DNA of 64,000 nt, taken from Pantoea sp. Ap-967 (GTDB taxonomy: Bacteria > Pseudomonadota > Gammaproteobacteria > Pseudomonadales > Pseudomonadaceae). The position numbers were made by a program, and so were the translations under genes. The notes below the pieces were generated by a model. The model made no database searches, was not told where the DNA came from, and saw nothing but the letters and a program-made list of their open reading frames with translations. Positions within the stretch are counted from its first letter, which is position 1, and every line of letters starts with the position of its first letter. The stretch spans positions 1 to 64,000 of the forward strand of contig NZ_VWXK01000023.1 of NCBI RefSeq assembly GCF_011752565.1. Direction: 5' to 3'. This document shows positions 7,327 to 15,097 of this stretch, in pieces.

Positions 7327-8303
7327 GGGCGTCCTCCTATATAGGCAGCGACCACATCAATCCGACCATGCCCTAATTCATAGCTGATTTGCATCCGTGC
7401 CTTACGATCAAGACAGCTGTCTAGTTGCTGACATTCACCACCGTTAGTTGGGGCGCAGTGCTGGGTGATCTGCTCATAGCGCTCACATGCGTACGCCGCT
7501 CGTAGCTCATGGAAGCCTTTGAGCTTGTGTGCATGCAGGACGTCCCGCGCTGGGCGGATGATTTCCTGCAGAACATTCAGATAGCTTTTGTCTGGCGCAA
7601 TCAGGTTGCGGCTACTCGCAGGCGACACCTGCCGTGCAAACCCAAGTGCGTCTTGAACATGGTGGTCCACCGCAATCCATCGTGGCGCTGAGGCGCCAGC
7701 TCGGCCGCCTTTGGTGCCATCCTGGATGTTGATCCTGCCTAGGTCGTTAGCCTCACGACTCAGCCTTGGCAGGTCAGCCAAAATGGCCTCACGTAAGCGC
7801 ATGCCGGTGGCTCGTGGCAACAATACAATCGCGGCGGCCCGTTGCTGATGATCGCGGCAAAGTGCATCGACGATCTGCTTAACCTGTTCGCGGTCTTGAC
7901 CCTGCGGCACCGACAGTCGAACCCCGGTGCGCAGCATGCCTAACGCCTTGCTCGGGCTGGGCAATTTCACGTACTGATCACCGCGAAGCGCTGCCATGGT
8001 CCTATTAACGCTGGATAGCCGGTTTTGGGCAGTGCTGACGGCGAGGTCACCGCGCCCAACCACTTCGCGCAGATACGCCGCATAGTCCGCCAATACCTTC
8101 CGATCAATCTGCCGCGCATCATTGATACCCGGCCCCTGCTCTGAGCGGCACCACTTCACGAATGCCTGCCACCGATCACAGTGTGCCTTCACCGTGCCGT
8201 AGTGGCCGCCGCCAAACATGTCTTTCAGCGCCTGCGGTCCTGCGTAGCTCAATTGCCTGCCATAGCCGAAATTACGACCATCGCGTCTACCCACCAATGC
8301 CAT
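7323..8303 (-). CDS. Tyrosine recombinase, integrase-domain protein
   Basis: A site-specific recombinase of 326 aa that cuts and rejoins DNA through a tyrosine-linked intermediate. Catalytic elements are readable: R169 (ATGMRLRE), HELR (H265, R268), GHGR (H312, R314) and the nucleophile region with Y321 (AAYIGG), six residues from the C-terminus. The N-terminal half (DRWQAFVKWCRSEQGPGIND) resembles a core-binding SAM-like domain. The ATG at 8303 is preferred to the upstream in-frame ATG at 8573, because GAGG lies just before it and the extra 90 residues look non-coding. It is a different family from the P4-type integrase nearby. A cysteine-containing insert (CAPTNGGECQQLDSC) lies before the GHGR motif. 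Confidence 0.82.
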   Translation of the reverse strand: MALVGRRDGRNFGYGRQLSYAGPQALKDMFGGGHYGTVKAHCDRWQAFVKWCRSEQGPGINDARQIDRKVLADYAAYLREVVGRGDLAVSTAQNRLSSVNRTMAALRGDQYVKLPSPSKALGMLRTGVRLSVPQGQDREQVKQIVDALCRDHQQRAAAIVLLPRATGMRLREAILADLPRLSREANDLGRINIQDGTKGGRAGASAPRWIAVDHHVQDALGFARQVSPASSRNLIAPDKSYLNVLQEIIRPARDVLHAHKLKGFHELRAAYACERYEQITQHCAPTNGGECQQLDSCLDRKARMQISYELGHGRIDVVAAYIGGRP

Positions 8304-8725
8304 ATCGGTCACCTCATCTGCCGTTCTCCGATCCTCGCCCCACGTCATCCCGCCAAGAATGCTGAGTGTTATCAGGGATCGAGGCCCCTGCGACCTGTGG
8401 GGATTGTCCACTACGCGGGACTGGCGGCTCCTTATGACCAGGAGCAAGTGCATCTCATGATCTGGCCTCCTTGGCACCGTGACCGGTGGGCGGGTGGAGG
8501 CAGCACTGGCTGACGAAACCAGCACCTGAAGATCCTGAGCCGGGTGAACGCAGCAATGCGATGACTGGGGCATGCCTGACTGTCAGTCAGGTGCAGTCCA
8601 TTCCGTGGTCTGCGGCACCATCATCTGCAGCGCTGTTGCTGGTGGCATCGGCGTTTGTCACGCCAATTGTCACGAGGGGAATTGCCGCAAAGCCATGTGC
8701 GACGTGAGCTGCAGCAGTGGTAGAA

Positions 8726-8760
8726 GCGCCCGTCTCTTTCCAGGAGAAAGAGACGGGCGC
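8726..8760. repeat. Perfect 15-bp-arm hairpin
   Basis: GCGCCCGTCTCTTTC and its exact reverse complement enclose the 5-base loop CAGGA. Neither side has a T-run, so it is not a classic terminator. It lies between the two island recombinases and could be a protein-binding or origin structure. Confidence 0.6.
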
Positions 8761-9120
8761 AGGTTGGCGCATACGAAATGGCCAAGCGGATAGGTTGCTG
8801 CTGGACAGAAGGGTAGGGTGGCTGCCGCAGGGGCAATGATGTTTAGTTGGCATCCATCACATGGGTAGTGACCGTACGAGCTACCGGACGCGAATCGTAC
8901 TTGGGGGTTGAACCACCGCGGTGGCGGCGTGACCTTTCAGGTTTCAGGCCACATTCGGCTGCCTCGGCAGCGCTTGCATGTACCGGTCTACGCTTGTGGA
9001 CAAAGTTCGTCAAGTAGAGCGATTTCAGGTGGTTAGCGCCTGTGGATAAAACTATCCCCCGGTGGACATCAGTGGTTTTCCAAAGACGATAGCTGTGCCA
9101 GTCACTTTTTAATAAGGTTA

Positions 9121-9165
9121 GGTCCATTGAAACGGGGCGGCATCGCCGCCTCGTTTCAATGGACC
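9121..9165. repeat. 45-base near-perfect hairpin
   Basis: Arms of 21 bases (9121-9141 and 9145-9165) pair at 20 positions around the 3-base loop ATC. The outer part is GGTCCATTGAAACG and the inner part GC-rich. It sits about 70 bases beyond the stop of the P4-type integrase gene and may act as its terminator, although no T-run follows. Confidence 0.65.
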
Positions 9166-9233
9166 CGCGCGGAGGAGCTTGATGCGGAGCTGTGGGTAAC
9201 TTCACAGCGAGCTTGGGGAGGTGGTGCGGCGGG

Positions 9234-10553
9234 CTACTCAGTCCTCTTGGCACTGCGAAGGCGCGTGACGTTCTCGCCCGTCTGCTTGGCAAACTCATGC
9301 GGCGTCACATGGTCTTCGCGGTTCGCCTCCAGAAACCGGCTCCACCAGGTCATGATCATCCGGCGCTCTTCGAGGAACTCGGCCTTGTGGGTATAAGCGG
9401 CCCGTACGTTGTTGCGTTCCTTGTGACTCATCTGCCGCTCGATAGCCGTCTCCGACCACAACCCGGACTCAACCAGCGCACTACACGCCATGGCTCGGAA
9501 CCCGTGGCCGCAGATATCTACCTTGGTGTCATAGCCCATCGTCCTGAGCGCGGCATTCACCGTGTTCTCGGACATTGGTTTCCACGGTTTGGCATCCCCC
9601 GCGAACACCAGGTCGAACTTGCCGGTTATCGCGTGAATCTGCTCAAGCAAGGCCACTGCCTGCGGTGATAAGGGTACAACGTGAATGTCCCCGGCCATCT
9701 TCGTACCCCTTGTGGAAAACGGCACGCCGTCCAGCGCCGGGCGGGTGTCGGGGATTTCCCAGATTCCGCGCTTGAGGTCGAATTCGTTCCAGCGGGCGAA
9801 GCGCAGTTCGCTGGAGCGTACGAATACATGCAATGACAGCATCACCGTGAGGCGCGTGAGCGGGCGGCCTCTGTAGTCCTCGATGCATGCCAGTAGCTCT
9901 GGCAGTCGCGATAAGGGTAGTGCGGGTCTGTGAGTTACCCGTGGTGTCTTGATCGAGCCATCGAGGTCGTGAGCTGGGTTCGCTGTGATCAGCCGCAGCC
10001 GTTTGGCTTCGCGCATGATGCTTTGCAGGTAGTTCTTGATCCTGAGCGCCACGTCGATGGTGCCGCGCTTCGTCACGGCTTCCAGTGGCTGCATGAGGTC
10101 GTGGGTGTCCAACTCAACGATTGCTCTGGCACCGATCAAAGGGAATACGTGAGTTTTCAATCGGCTGAGCACTGTCTTGGCGTGGCCGGGTGCCCACTTC
10201 GGCACCATGCTCGCATGCCAGTCGAGCGCAACGCTTTCGAAGGTGCGGCCGTTGATCACGGCTTGGGTCTTGGTTTGTTGCTTGTACTGGATGGGATCTA
10301 TGCCGTTGGCGAGCTGCTGCTTGATCTCGAAGCGCTTGCGGCGCGCATCGCCCAGCCCGACCACTGGATAGCTGCCGAGGGCGGTCAGGCCTTCGCGGCC
10401 ATCGGGTTTCACGTACCTGAGCCGCCAGCCTTTGCGGCCGTTGGGTTGCACAAGTAGGTAAAGACCATCGCCGTCGAATAGCTTGTACTCGCGCTCTCTG
10501 GGCTTTGCCGTGCGACAGGCGGTGTCTGTAAGCGGGGCAGTGGTGCGGGCCAT
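9234..10553 (-). CDS. int: P4-type tyrosine integrase
   Basis: A protein of 439 aa, the usual length for P4-like integrases that target tRNA 3' ends. The N-terminal DUF4102/arm-binding domain is evident (LTDTACRTAKPREREYKLFD, GLYLLVQPNGRKGWRLRY, GSYPVVGLGDARRKR). The catalytic domain shows R246 (FVRSSELR), H350-GFR353 (CGHGFRAMACS), H377 (QMSHKERNNVR) and nucleophile Y387 (AAYTHKAEF). It lies 163 bases from the 3' end of tRNA-Thr, as expected for the enzyme that inserted the island. Repeats that look like arm sites surround its start. It appears intact. Confidence 0.93.
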   Translation of the reverse strand: MARTTAPLTDTACRTAKPREREYKLFDGDGLYLLVQPNGRKGWRLRYVKPDGREGLTALGSYPVVGLGDARRKRFEIKQQLANGIDPIQYKQQTKTQAVINGRTFESVALDWHASMVPKWAPGHAKTVLSRLKTHVFPLIGARAIVELDTHDLMQPLEAVTKRGTIDVALRIKNYLQSIMREAKRLRLITANPAHDLDGSIKTPRVTHRPALPLSRLPELLACIEDYRGRPLTRLTVMLSLHVFVRSSELRFARWNEFDLKRGIWEIPDTRPALDGVPFSTRGTKMAGDIHVVPLSPQAVALLEQIHAITGKFDLVFAGDAKPWKPMSENTVNAALRTMGYDTKVDICGHGFRAMACSALVESGLWSETAIERQMSHKERNNVRAAYTHKAEFLEERRMIMTWWSRFLEANREDHVTPHEFAKQTGENVTRLRSAKRTE

Positions 10554-10605
10554 AAGGGTAGTCTCCGATATCGAAACGGACCTCTATCCTTAAAACTACC
10601 CTTAT
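10552..10605. promoter_or_regulatory. Repeats around the integrase start, candidate arm sites or operator
   Basis: ATAAGGGTAGT (10552-10562) and its exact reverse complement ACTACCCTTAT (10595-10605) flank the integrase start region. The right member belongs to the 21-base repeat shared with 2172-2192. The arrangement could serve integrase or excisionase binding and self-repression of the integrase promoter. Confidence 0.5.
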
Positions 10606-10646
10606 TAGCGCTGGCTACCCCCGGAATCCGACGGAACGCCAAAACG

Positions 10647-10673
10647 AAAAAACCCGCCAGAAGGCGGGTTTTT
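10647..10673 (-). terminator. Terminator downstream of tRNA-Thr
   Basis: AACCCGCC and GGCGGGTT flank an AGAA loop, with A- and T-runs on the two sides. On the minus strand it stands about 45 bases after the tRNA 3' end, so it probably ends the tRNA transcript. Confidence 0.75.
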
Positions 10674-10716
10674 CGGGGGTTCCAGAGATTTTGAAAGCCT
10701 TCTATGGAACCTTGAA

Positions 10717-10792
<76 letters not shown>

Positions 10793-10889
10793 AATGGGGC
10801 GTCATTATAACGATCGGTTGGCGCCTGTAAACCACTTCCTTGCGAAAGCATGCAAATAGCCTAAGTCACCGACCGGAAAGGATATTTTC

Positions 10890-11183
10890 TTACCAGCCGC
10901 GGTGCAGGGTATTGGCGCTCGGCTCGGTCTTGCCGGGGTTGAAAAACAGCTTGTCGTTGTCGCAGCCACGCTTGCGGCAGGGGCTTTGTACGCGCAAAGG
11001 CAGGCCGTTGTCGCCGCCCAGTTGCATGCCGGGCGTGTTCCAGCCCAGCTCGTTGTGTTCTGCAGGTGGGCGGCTGCCCGAGCAACCGGCAAGCGTCAGC
11101 GTCAGCGTCAAGGCCAGGAGGGCGAAGGTTGGAATTTGGGGCACGTTCGTGGAGTCCGTTCTTGGTTTCATGGGCTGCATCAT
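10890..11183 (-). CDS. Small predicted lipoprotein with RGCDN motif
   Basis: A protein of 97 aa with a hydrophobic N-terminal stretch and lipobox LAGC, so probably lipidated and exported. The mature C-terminus contains CRKRGCDNDKLFFNP and ends in HRGW. The same pattern (C-x2-RGCDN-x2-L-x-F-x-P, then HRxW) recurs in the product of the gene at 11556, so the two are paralogues. It is the last gene of a minus-strand cluster, beginning six bases after the XRE regulator stop. A later start at 11171 (MKPRTDS) is also possible. I do not recognise a characterised family. Confidence 0.65.
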   Translation of the reverse strand: MMQPMKPRTDSTNVPQIPTFALLALTLTLTLAGCSGSRPPAEHNELGWNTPGMQLGGDNGLPLRVQSPCRKRGCDNDKLFFNPGKTEPSANTLHRGW

Positions 11184-11188
11184 CGGTG

Positions 11189-11395
11189 TCAGGTATCGCT
11201 GTGTTCCAACAAATCACCCGGCTGGCAGCCAAGCGCCCGGCAGAGTTTGTCGAGGGTTTCCATCTTGATGCCCTTGACCTTGCCGTTCTTCAGCAGCGAC
11301 AGATTCGCCTCGGTGATGCCAATGATGTCCGCCAGGTCTTTGGAACGCATCTTGTTCCTGGCCATGACCACATCCAGGCGAATGATTATCGGCAT
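11189..11395 (-). CDS. Small XRE-family transcriptional regulator
   Basis: A 68-aa protein that is almost entirely a helix-turn-helix of the Cro/C1-HTH_26 type (RSKDLADIIGITEANLSLLK, KIGxxT-like MKMETLDKLCRALGCQPGDL region). Such one-domain regulators commonly accompany a DUF2975 membrane protein gene, and one is present upstream at 12182. The ATG at 11395 gives the normal family start (MPIIIRLDVVMARNKM); the longer frame to 11584 is not family-like and would run antisense-style through low-complexity sequence. It probably controls its own operon through the inverted repeat at 12795-12817. Confidence 0.8.
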   Translation of the reverse strand: MPIIIRLDVVMARNKMRSKDLADIIGITEANLSLLKNGKVKGIKMETLDKLCRALGCQPGDLLEHSDT

Positions 11396-11555
11396 ATGCA
11401 GTGATTCATCCGGGGTTCGTCCATCGCTCGTCAGCCTGCAAGCGGGCATGGGCAACGGGCACTCAGGAATGGGTGTTGTCAGATTTTTCGTAGGTAGATG
11501 CGGATGATACACCGATCTGCCGGCCTTGGATGTGTCGGCTGTCATGCCTTGCACC

Positions 11556-11780
11556 TTACCAGTCACGGTGCATGGCCCGGCCATTGGGCTCGGGGCGGCT
11601 GGGGTCGAAGATCAGCCGGTGGTTGTCGCAGCCCCTGCGTTTGCAGGGAACTTGATGCACCGCCGGCTGCTGCCGCACCACTTCCACCGAAGGCTCCTCC
11701 CAGGTGGGGTAGGACGGTAGGGTCGAGCAGGCGCTTAGCGTCAGCAGAAATGCGCAGCCGGCAAACTCGTGCTTCTTCAT
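11556..11780 (-). CDS. Small predicted lipoprotein, paralogue of the 10890 gene
   Basis: A protein of 74 aa starting MKKHEFAGCAFLLTLSACS, with a signal peptide and lipobox LSAC. The C-terminal VPCKRRGCDNHRLIFDP and terminal HRDW match the pattern of the protein at 10890-11183. Two conserved cysteines in C-x3-RGC could form a disulfide or bind a ligand in the envelope. It lies between the larger cysteine-rich lipoprotein gene and the XRE regulator gene, all on the minus strand. Function unknown. Confidence 0.7.
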   Translation of the reverse strand: MKKHEFAGCAFLLTLSACSTLPSYPTWEEPSVEVVRQQPAVHQVPCKRRGCDNHRLIFDPSRPEPNGRAMHRDW

Positions 11781-11796
11781 GTTGGCACTCCCTGGA

Positions 11797-12189
11797 TCAG
11801 TAGGCGTTTTGCACGCGCTCTACCTGGCCGCCGCAACCCACGTAGCAGCTGTTGAAGTCCTGTTTGCAGCTGGACCCTTCGCTCATGAAGGCGTCGCTGC
11901 CCCAAAAGGCCGACGGAGCCGGGCAGAAACGGTTGGCGTCTGCCTTGCTTCTGCCTGCACGGCAATATTGGAAGGCGCGCTGATCCGCTTCGTACCGGGC
12001 CTGGTCGTTGCGCGCCTGTTGCCGTGACAGTTGGCGGCAATGGTTGAGTTCGGTGGAGCAGGCGCGCACGCAGGCCAACCCGCTTTCGCTCGCCGGTGCC
12101 ACGTAGCGGTAGGAGTAGCCAGGGCCACAACCGGCGAGCAACAGCGACAGGCACGTCAGGGCACTGAGCCGGAACAGGGCTTTACACAT
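11797..12189 (-). CDS. Cysteine-rich predicted lipoprotein
   Basis: A protein of 130 aa beginning MCKALFRLSALTCLSLLLAGC, a clear lipoprotein signal peptide. The mature part carries many cysteines (CVRACSTELNHC, YCRAGR, RFCPAP, CKQDFNSCYVGC), suggesting several disulfides in the periplasm. The start at 12189 is chosen because AGGTG stands six bases before it, and because it overlaps the DUF2975 stop by only eight bases; upstream in-frame ATGs would extend further into that gene. No characterised family recognised. Confidence 0.75.
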   Translation of the reverse strand: MCKALFRLSALTCLSLLLAGCGPGYSYRYVAPASESGLACVRACSTELNHCRQLSRQQARNDQARYEADQRAFQYCRAGRSKADANRFCPAPSAFWGSDAFMSEGSSCKQDFNSCYVGCGGQVERVQNAY

Positions 12190-12757
12190 AGCACCTGTTC
12201 TCATCATGGAGCGATTTGGCATGGCGCATCATGGCTGCGAAGGCCAGCAACAGCAGCCCCATGGCAATTTGCGACAAGGCTGCCGACGAGAAGTCCAGGC
12301 CCAGGCTGACCCCGACCAAGCCGGGCGGAAGTTCCGAACTCAGGGCCAGGCTTTGCACCATGCCTGCCAGTGACTTGATCAGCGGCATGCACAGGCACAG
12401 CAGGCCAATGCGGCCCAGCCAGCGGATGTTGGTATCGGTCCAGGCCTTGGTCGGGTGCAGGTTTCTGAACCACAGGCCAGAGAAGAACAGGGGGGCGGCA
12501 TAGGCCAGGGCGACCAGGCAATCGAGCGCGATGAGGGTGCCGGCGAGCAGGCTCGATGGAGTGAATGTAGCGGCGTCAGGTACACCCAGGTTGACGGCGT
12601 TGTCGGTGAGGATGGCGTCGAGCATGGCATCGTATTCGAGTGCCCAGAGCAGCCCAGGGGAGGCCAGTTCGATTGCGGCAGCCACCCAGGCAAGGGCCAC
12701 CGCGCAAAACACGATCAAGGGACGGGGGAGGCTGGAGGGGCGGGGATCGTAGGTCAT
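12182..12757 (-). CDS. DUF2975 membrane protein
   Basis: A protein of 191 aa with four likely transmembrane segments (PLIVFCAVALAWVAAAIELA, LLAGTLIALDCLVALAYAAP, IGLLCLCMPLIKSLAGMV, IAMGLLLLAFAAMM) and the DUF2975 pattern, including LWFRNLH between helices. DUF2975 proteins are small inner-membrane proteins of unknown function, typically paired with a 65-75 aa XRE regulator; here that regulator is encoded at 11189. It is the first gene of the cluster, preceded by the inverted repeat at 12795. Confidence 0.8.
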   Translation of the reverse strand: MTYDPRPSSLPRPLIVFCAVALAWVAAAIELASPGLLWALEYDAMLDAILTDNAVNLGVPDAATFTPSSLLAGTLIALDCLVALAYAAPLFFSGLWFRNLHPTKAWTDTNIRWLGRIGLLCLCMPLIKSLAGMVQSLALSSELPPGLVGVSLGLDFSSAALSQIAMGLLLLAFAAMMRHAKSLHDENRCYV

Positions 12758-12794
12758 GGGAGCGTCCAGGCAAGAGGTGAGCGCTCATTAAACA

Positions 12795-12817
12795 TTATTA
12801 TCGTGATTCGATAATAA
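12795..12817. promoter_or_regulatory. Inverted-repeat operator upstream of the DUF2975 operon
   Basis: TTATTATCG and CGATAATAA are perfect inverted arms around TGATT, 38 bases upstream of the DUF2975 start. The AT-rich arms could contain the -10 element. The small XRE protein of the same operon is the natural candidate binder. Confidence 0.6.
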
Positions 12818-13106
12818 ATTGCTGTGTTTCTGATTTTTTCATGGCTTGCACCACACACTGAACCGCTGCCCGGCCAAGGGCGGCTGGCGCAGGCCCTGCC
12901 TAATCGAATTTTGGCTTATGCACAAGAGGCATCTTGCCCTTGCGCGAAAGGCATGCCGTTCCGGCGTACCGCTGGTCTTTGCGCAAAGGCCTGTTTTTAT
13001 TGGGCTTGAGAGGCACGCAGGAATAAGCCGAACGCTTTAAATAGCGCTTGGATCCATCCAGTCATCAAAAGCTTGTTCACAGACTTATCCACAGGTTGTG
13101 CTGTGG
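12818..13106. other. Non-coding gap with a DnaA box
   Basis: No convincing ORF. A consensus DnaA box TTATCCACA occurs at 13084-13092, a few bases beyond the end of the convergent methyltransferase gene. Otherwise only presumed promoter sequence for the DUF2975 operon is expected here. Confidence 0.5.
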
Positions 13107-14312
13107 CTAACGGTCGCGCTCGGCCAGCAGAAGCAGGTTGCGTGGGGTGAGGGGGTAGTCGCAGAACGTGCCGAGCCGCACTTGGTAGCCTTGTTCCACC
13201 AGGTACAACGCGCGGTCCAGTACCAGCCACAGTTCCAATGGGCGGCGGAACAGGTTGCCCAGGCGTTCGAGGTTGCGCACCTCGGCCAGGCGTTGCCAGC
13301 CAGCGGCTTCCAGTGCGGCCCAATCAGGGTTGCCGTGCAGTTCGAGGTGGCGCAGTTGGGCCAGCTCGCGGCAATACTGCTCGTAGGGCTTGCTTAGCCA
13401 GGCGACAGGCAGTGACGGGGTGGGCAGGTACTCATCGCACTGGCGCTGCTCGCGCTGCAGCAGGTCAAACCCCAGGCGCCGGGCCATGGAGCAGTCGCGC
13501 TGCTGGCGCACGCGGGCACCTGCGGTGACGGCTTCGTTCAGCGGCAGGCCGAGGTCGGTGAGGGTCAGCTGCAGCGGCGAGCGCTGCGCGGCTGTGGATA
13601 ACGGTTGGTAGTGCTCGCCGGCGATACGGTTGTAGCAGCAGGGGGCAACGGCCAGCTGGCGGCAGCCTTGCTGGCTGGCCTGGCGCAGCAGGTGCACATG
13701 CAGTTCGCCACAGGCGTGCAGGGCGACCACGCTCTTGTCCTGGCCCAGGTACTGGGAGCTGCCGGCGGCCATGACGTCTTGTTGGACGTGGGTCGCGGGC
13801 AGGTGGTGGTGGTCGCTCAGGGCCTGGCCGGCGGCAACCAGCTCGGGGTTGTATTCAAGGCAGGTGAGTTGTTGGCCGGGTTGCAGCAGGCGGCGGCCGA
13901 GGTGGCCTTTGCCGGCGCACCAGTCCAGCCAGTGGCCGCTGTGCTGGGCAAAGCCCAGGCGGCGGCCGAAGGCTTCGATCTGTTGCCATTTGCGGCCGGG
14001 CACGTTGGCGTCCAGGCGGTGGCCGGCGGGGGGCAGGCCGGTGTCGGGAAGCTCGCCGATGGCCGACAGTTGCTCGGCTTGCGCGGCCAGTTGTGGGAAT
14101 GGAGCGGGCAGGCCTTGTGGGGCTATGTTGGCTTCGGCGTCGGCCAGGGGGCTCTGGCGCAGGTGTGTGGCCAGTTCCGGGTACTGGCTTTCCCAGCCCA
14201 GGCGCAGGGTGGTAAAGGGCCTGGGTTTCCACAGCGCTTGGTGCTCGGCCAGGAACTGGTCGAGGGCCTGGAAGCGGCTGGCGAGCTGGTGGCTGTGGAG
14301 GTAGGCGGGCAT
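13107..14312 (-). CDS. SAM-dependent methyltransferase (Methyltransf_32-like)
   Basis: A protein of 401 aa with a clear class I methyltransferase motif I, LDWCAGKGHLGR (129-140), followed by a LEYNPELV acidic strand (motif II). A CHACGELHVHLLRQA-type segment and VAPCCYNR resemble the GSTCD/METTL25-like branch, in which a CCY motif is conserved. Bacterial members are annotated only as methyltransferases; the substrate is unknown and could be RNA or protein. It is a single-gene unit on the minus strand, and a REP element separates it from the ABC transporter operon upstream. The start at 14312 is supported by family-like MPAYLHSHQLASRFQALDQF. Confidence 0.75.
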   Translation of the reverse strand: MPAYLHSHQLASRFQALDQFLAEHQALWKPRPFTTLRLGWESQYPELATHLRQSPLADAEANIAPQGLPAPFPQLAAQAEQLSAIGELPDTGLPPAGHRLDANVPGRKWQQIEAFGRRLGFAQHSGHWLDWCAGKGHLGRRLLQPGQQLTCLEYNPELVAAGQALSDHHHLPATHVQQDVMAAGSSQYLGQDKSVVALHACGELHVHLLRQASQQGCRQLAVAPCCYNRIAGEHYQPLSTAAQRSPLQLTLTDLGLPLNEAVTAGARVRQQRDCSMARRLGFDLLQREQRQCDEYLPTPSLPVAWLSKPYEQYCRELAQLRHLELHGNPDWAALEAAGWQRLAEVRNLERLGNLFRRPLELWLVLDRALYLVEQGYQVRLGTFCDYPLTPRNLLLLAERDR

Positions 14313-14348
14313 GGTGGGGCCTGGTGTTTATTTTTGGCTGATGGGGTG

Positions 14349-14392
14349 GGCGCCGCGTTCGCGGCGCATCGCGAGCTACGCTCGCTCCTACC
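14349..14392. repeat. REP element
   Basis: Single REP unit with stem GCGAGCTACGCTCGC and the CTCCTACC foot, preceded by a second GC hairpin (GCGCCGCGTTCGCGGCGC). It lies between the methyltransferase gene and the ABC permease gene. Confidence 0.8.
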
Positions 14393-14407
14393 GGGCCCAG
14401 GTGTCAG

Positions 14408-15097
14408 CTAGCGCCCCTGCGAGGCATCAACCCGCAACCAGCGCTCCAGCAACTTGAAGCCCTGCACCAGCGCGAATGAGATCACCAGGTAGAACACCCC
14501 GGCGGCGAAGAAGATTTCCACCGGCAGGTAGGTGCGGGCAATGATGGTGCGGGCCATGCCGGTCAGTTCCAGCAGGGTCACGGTACTGGCCAGGGCACTG
14601 GCCTTGAGCATCAGGATCACTTCGTTGCTGTACGCCGGCAAGCCAATGCGCGCAGCGCGTGGCAGCATGATGTAGAACAGCGCCTTGCCCCGCGACATGC
14701 CCAGCGCCCGTGCCGCCTCGATTTCACCCTTAGGAATCGACTGCAGCGCACCGCGCAGAATCTCGGCAATGTAGGCGGCGGTGTGCAGGGTCATGGTCAG
14801 CACCGTGCACCAGAACGGATCGCGCAGGTACGGCCACAGCGAGCTGGAACGCACCGCATCGAACTGCGCCAGGCCGTAGTACACCAGGAACAGCTGCACC
14901 AGCAGCGGCGTGCCACGGAAGAAGAAGATGTAGCTGAACGGCACCGCCCGCACGTACCAGTGGCGCGAAGAGCGGGCGATGCCCAGCGGGATGGCCAGGA
15001 TCAACCCGGCGACCACGGCAATGGCCACCAGCTCCAGGGTCAGGGTCGCACCCTGGGCCAGGCGCGGCAGCCATTTGATGATGACTTCCCAATTCAT
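14408..15097 (-). CDS. Basic amino-acid ABC transporter permease, HisM type
   Basis: Inner-membrane permease of 229 aa from the polar amino-acid uptake family. The ABC permease coupling loop EAARALGMSRGKALFYIMLP is present at about residues 130-149. Five hydrophobic segments are visible, from ATLTLELVAIAVVAGLILAI to the C-terminal IFFAAGVFYLVISFALVQGF. It is the last gene of an ATPase, binding protein, permease, permease operon and starts directly after the stop of the partner permease. The pair would form the heterodimeric channel for arginine, ornithine, lysine or histidine; exact specificity cannot be read. Confidence 0.9.
   Translation of the reverse strand: MNWEVIIKWLPRLAQGATLTLELVAIAVVAGLILAIPLGIARSSRHWYVRAVPFSYIFFFRGTPLLVQLFLVYYGLAQFDAVRSSSLWPYLRDPFWCTVLTMTLHTAAYIAEILRGALQSIPKGEIEAARALGMSRGKALFYIMLPRAARIGLPAYSNEVILMLKASALASTVTLLELTGMARTIIARTYLPVEIFFAAGVFYLVISFALVQGFKLLERWLRVDASQGR

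Larger units (their letters stand above)
8304..9233. other. Non-coding island segment with hairpins
   Basis: About 930 bases between the two recombinase genes without a gene I can defend. It contains a 17-bp palindrome (CCTGACTGTCAGTCAGG, 8575-8591), a 15-bp-arm hairpin (8726-8760), a DnaA-box match TGTGGATAA (9041-9049) and a 45-base near-perfect hairpin (9121-9165). Short minus-strand ORFs here start inside or read through these structures and have no family resemblance. The region may hold sites for the recombinases or a transfer or replication origin of the element. Confidence 0.45.

Noticed and set aside
8843..9130. A 95-codon minus-strand frame in the island gap
   Set aside because: Its start codon is inside the 9121-9165 hairpin, no ribosome binding site is evident, and no family pattern is recognisable. 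Kept only as part of the non-coding description.
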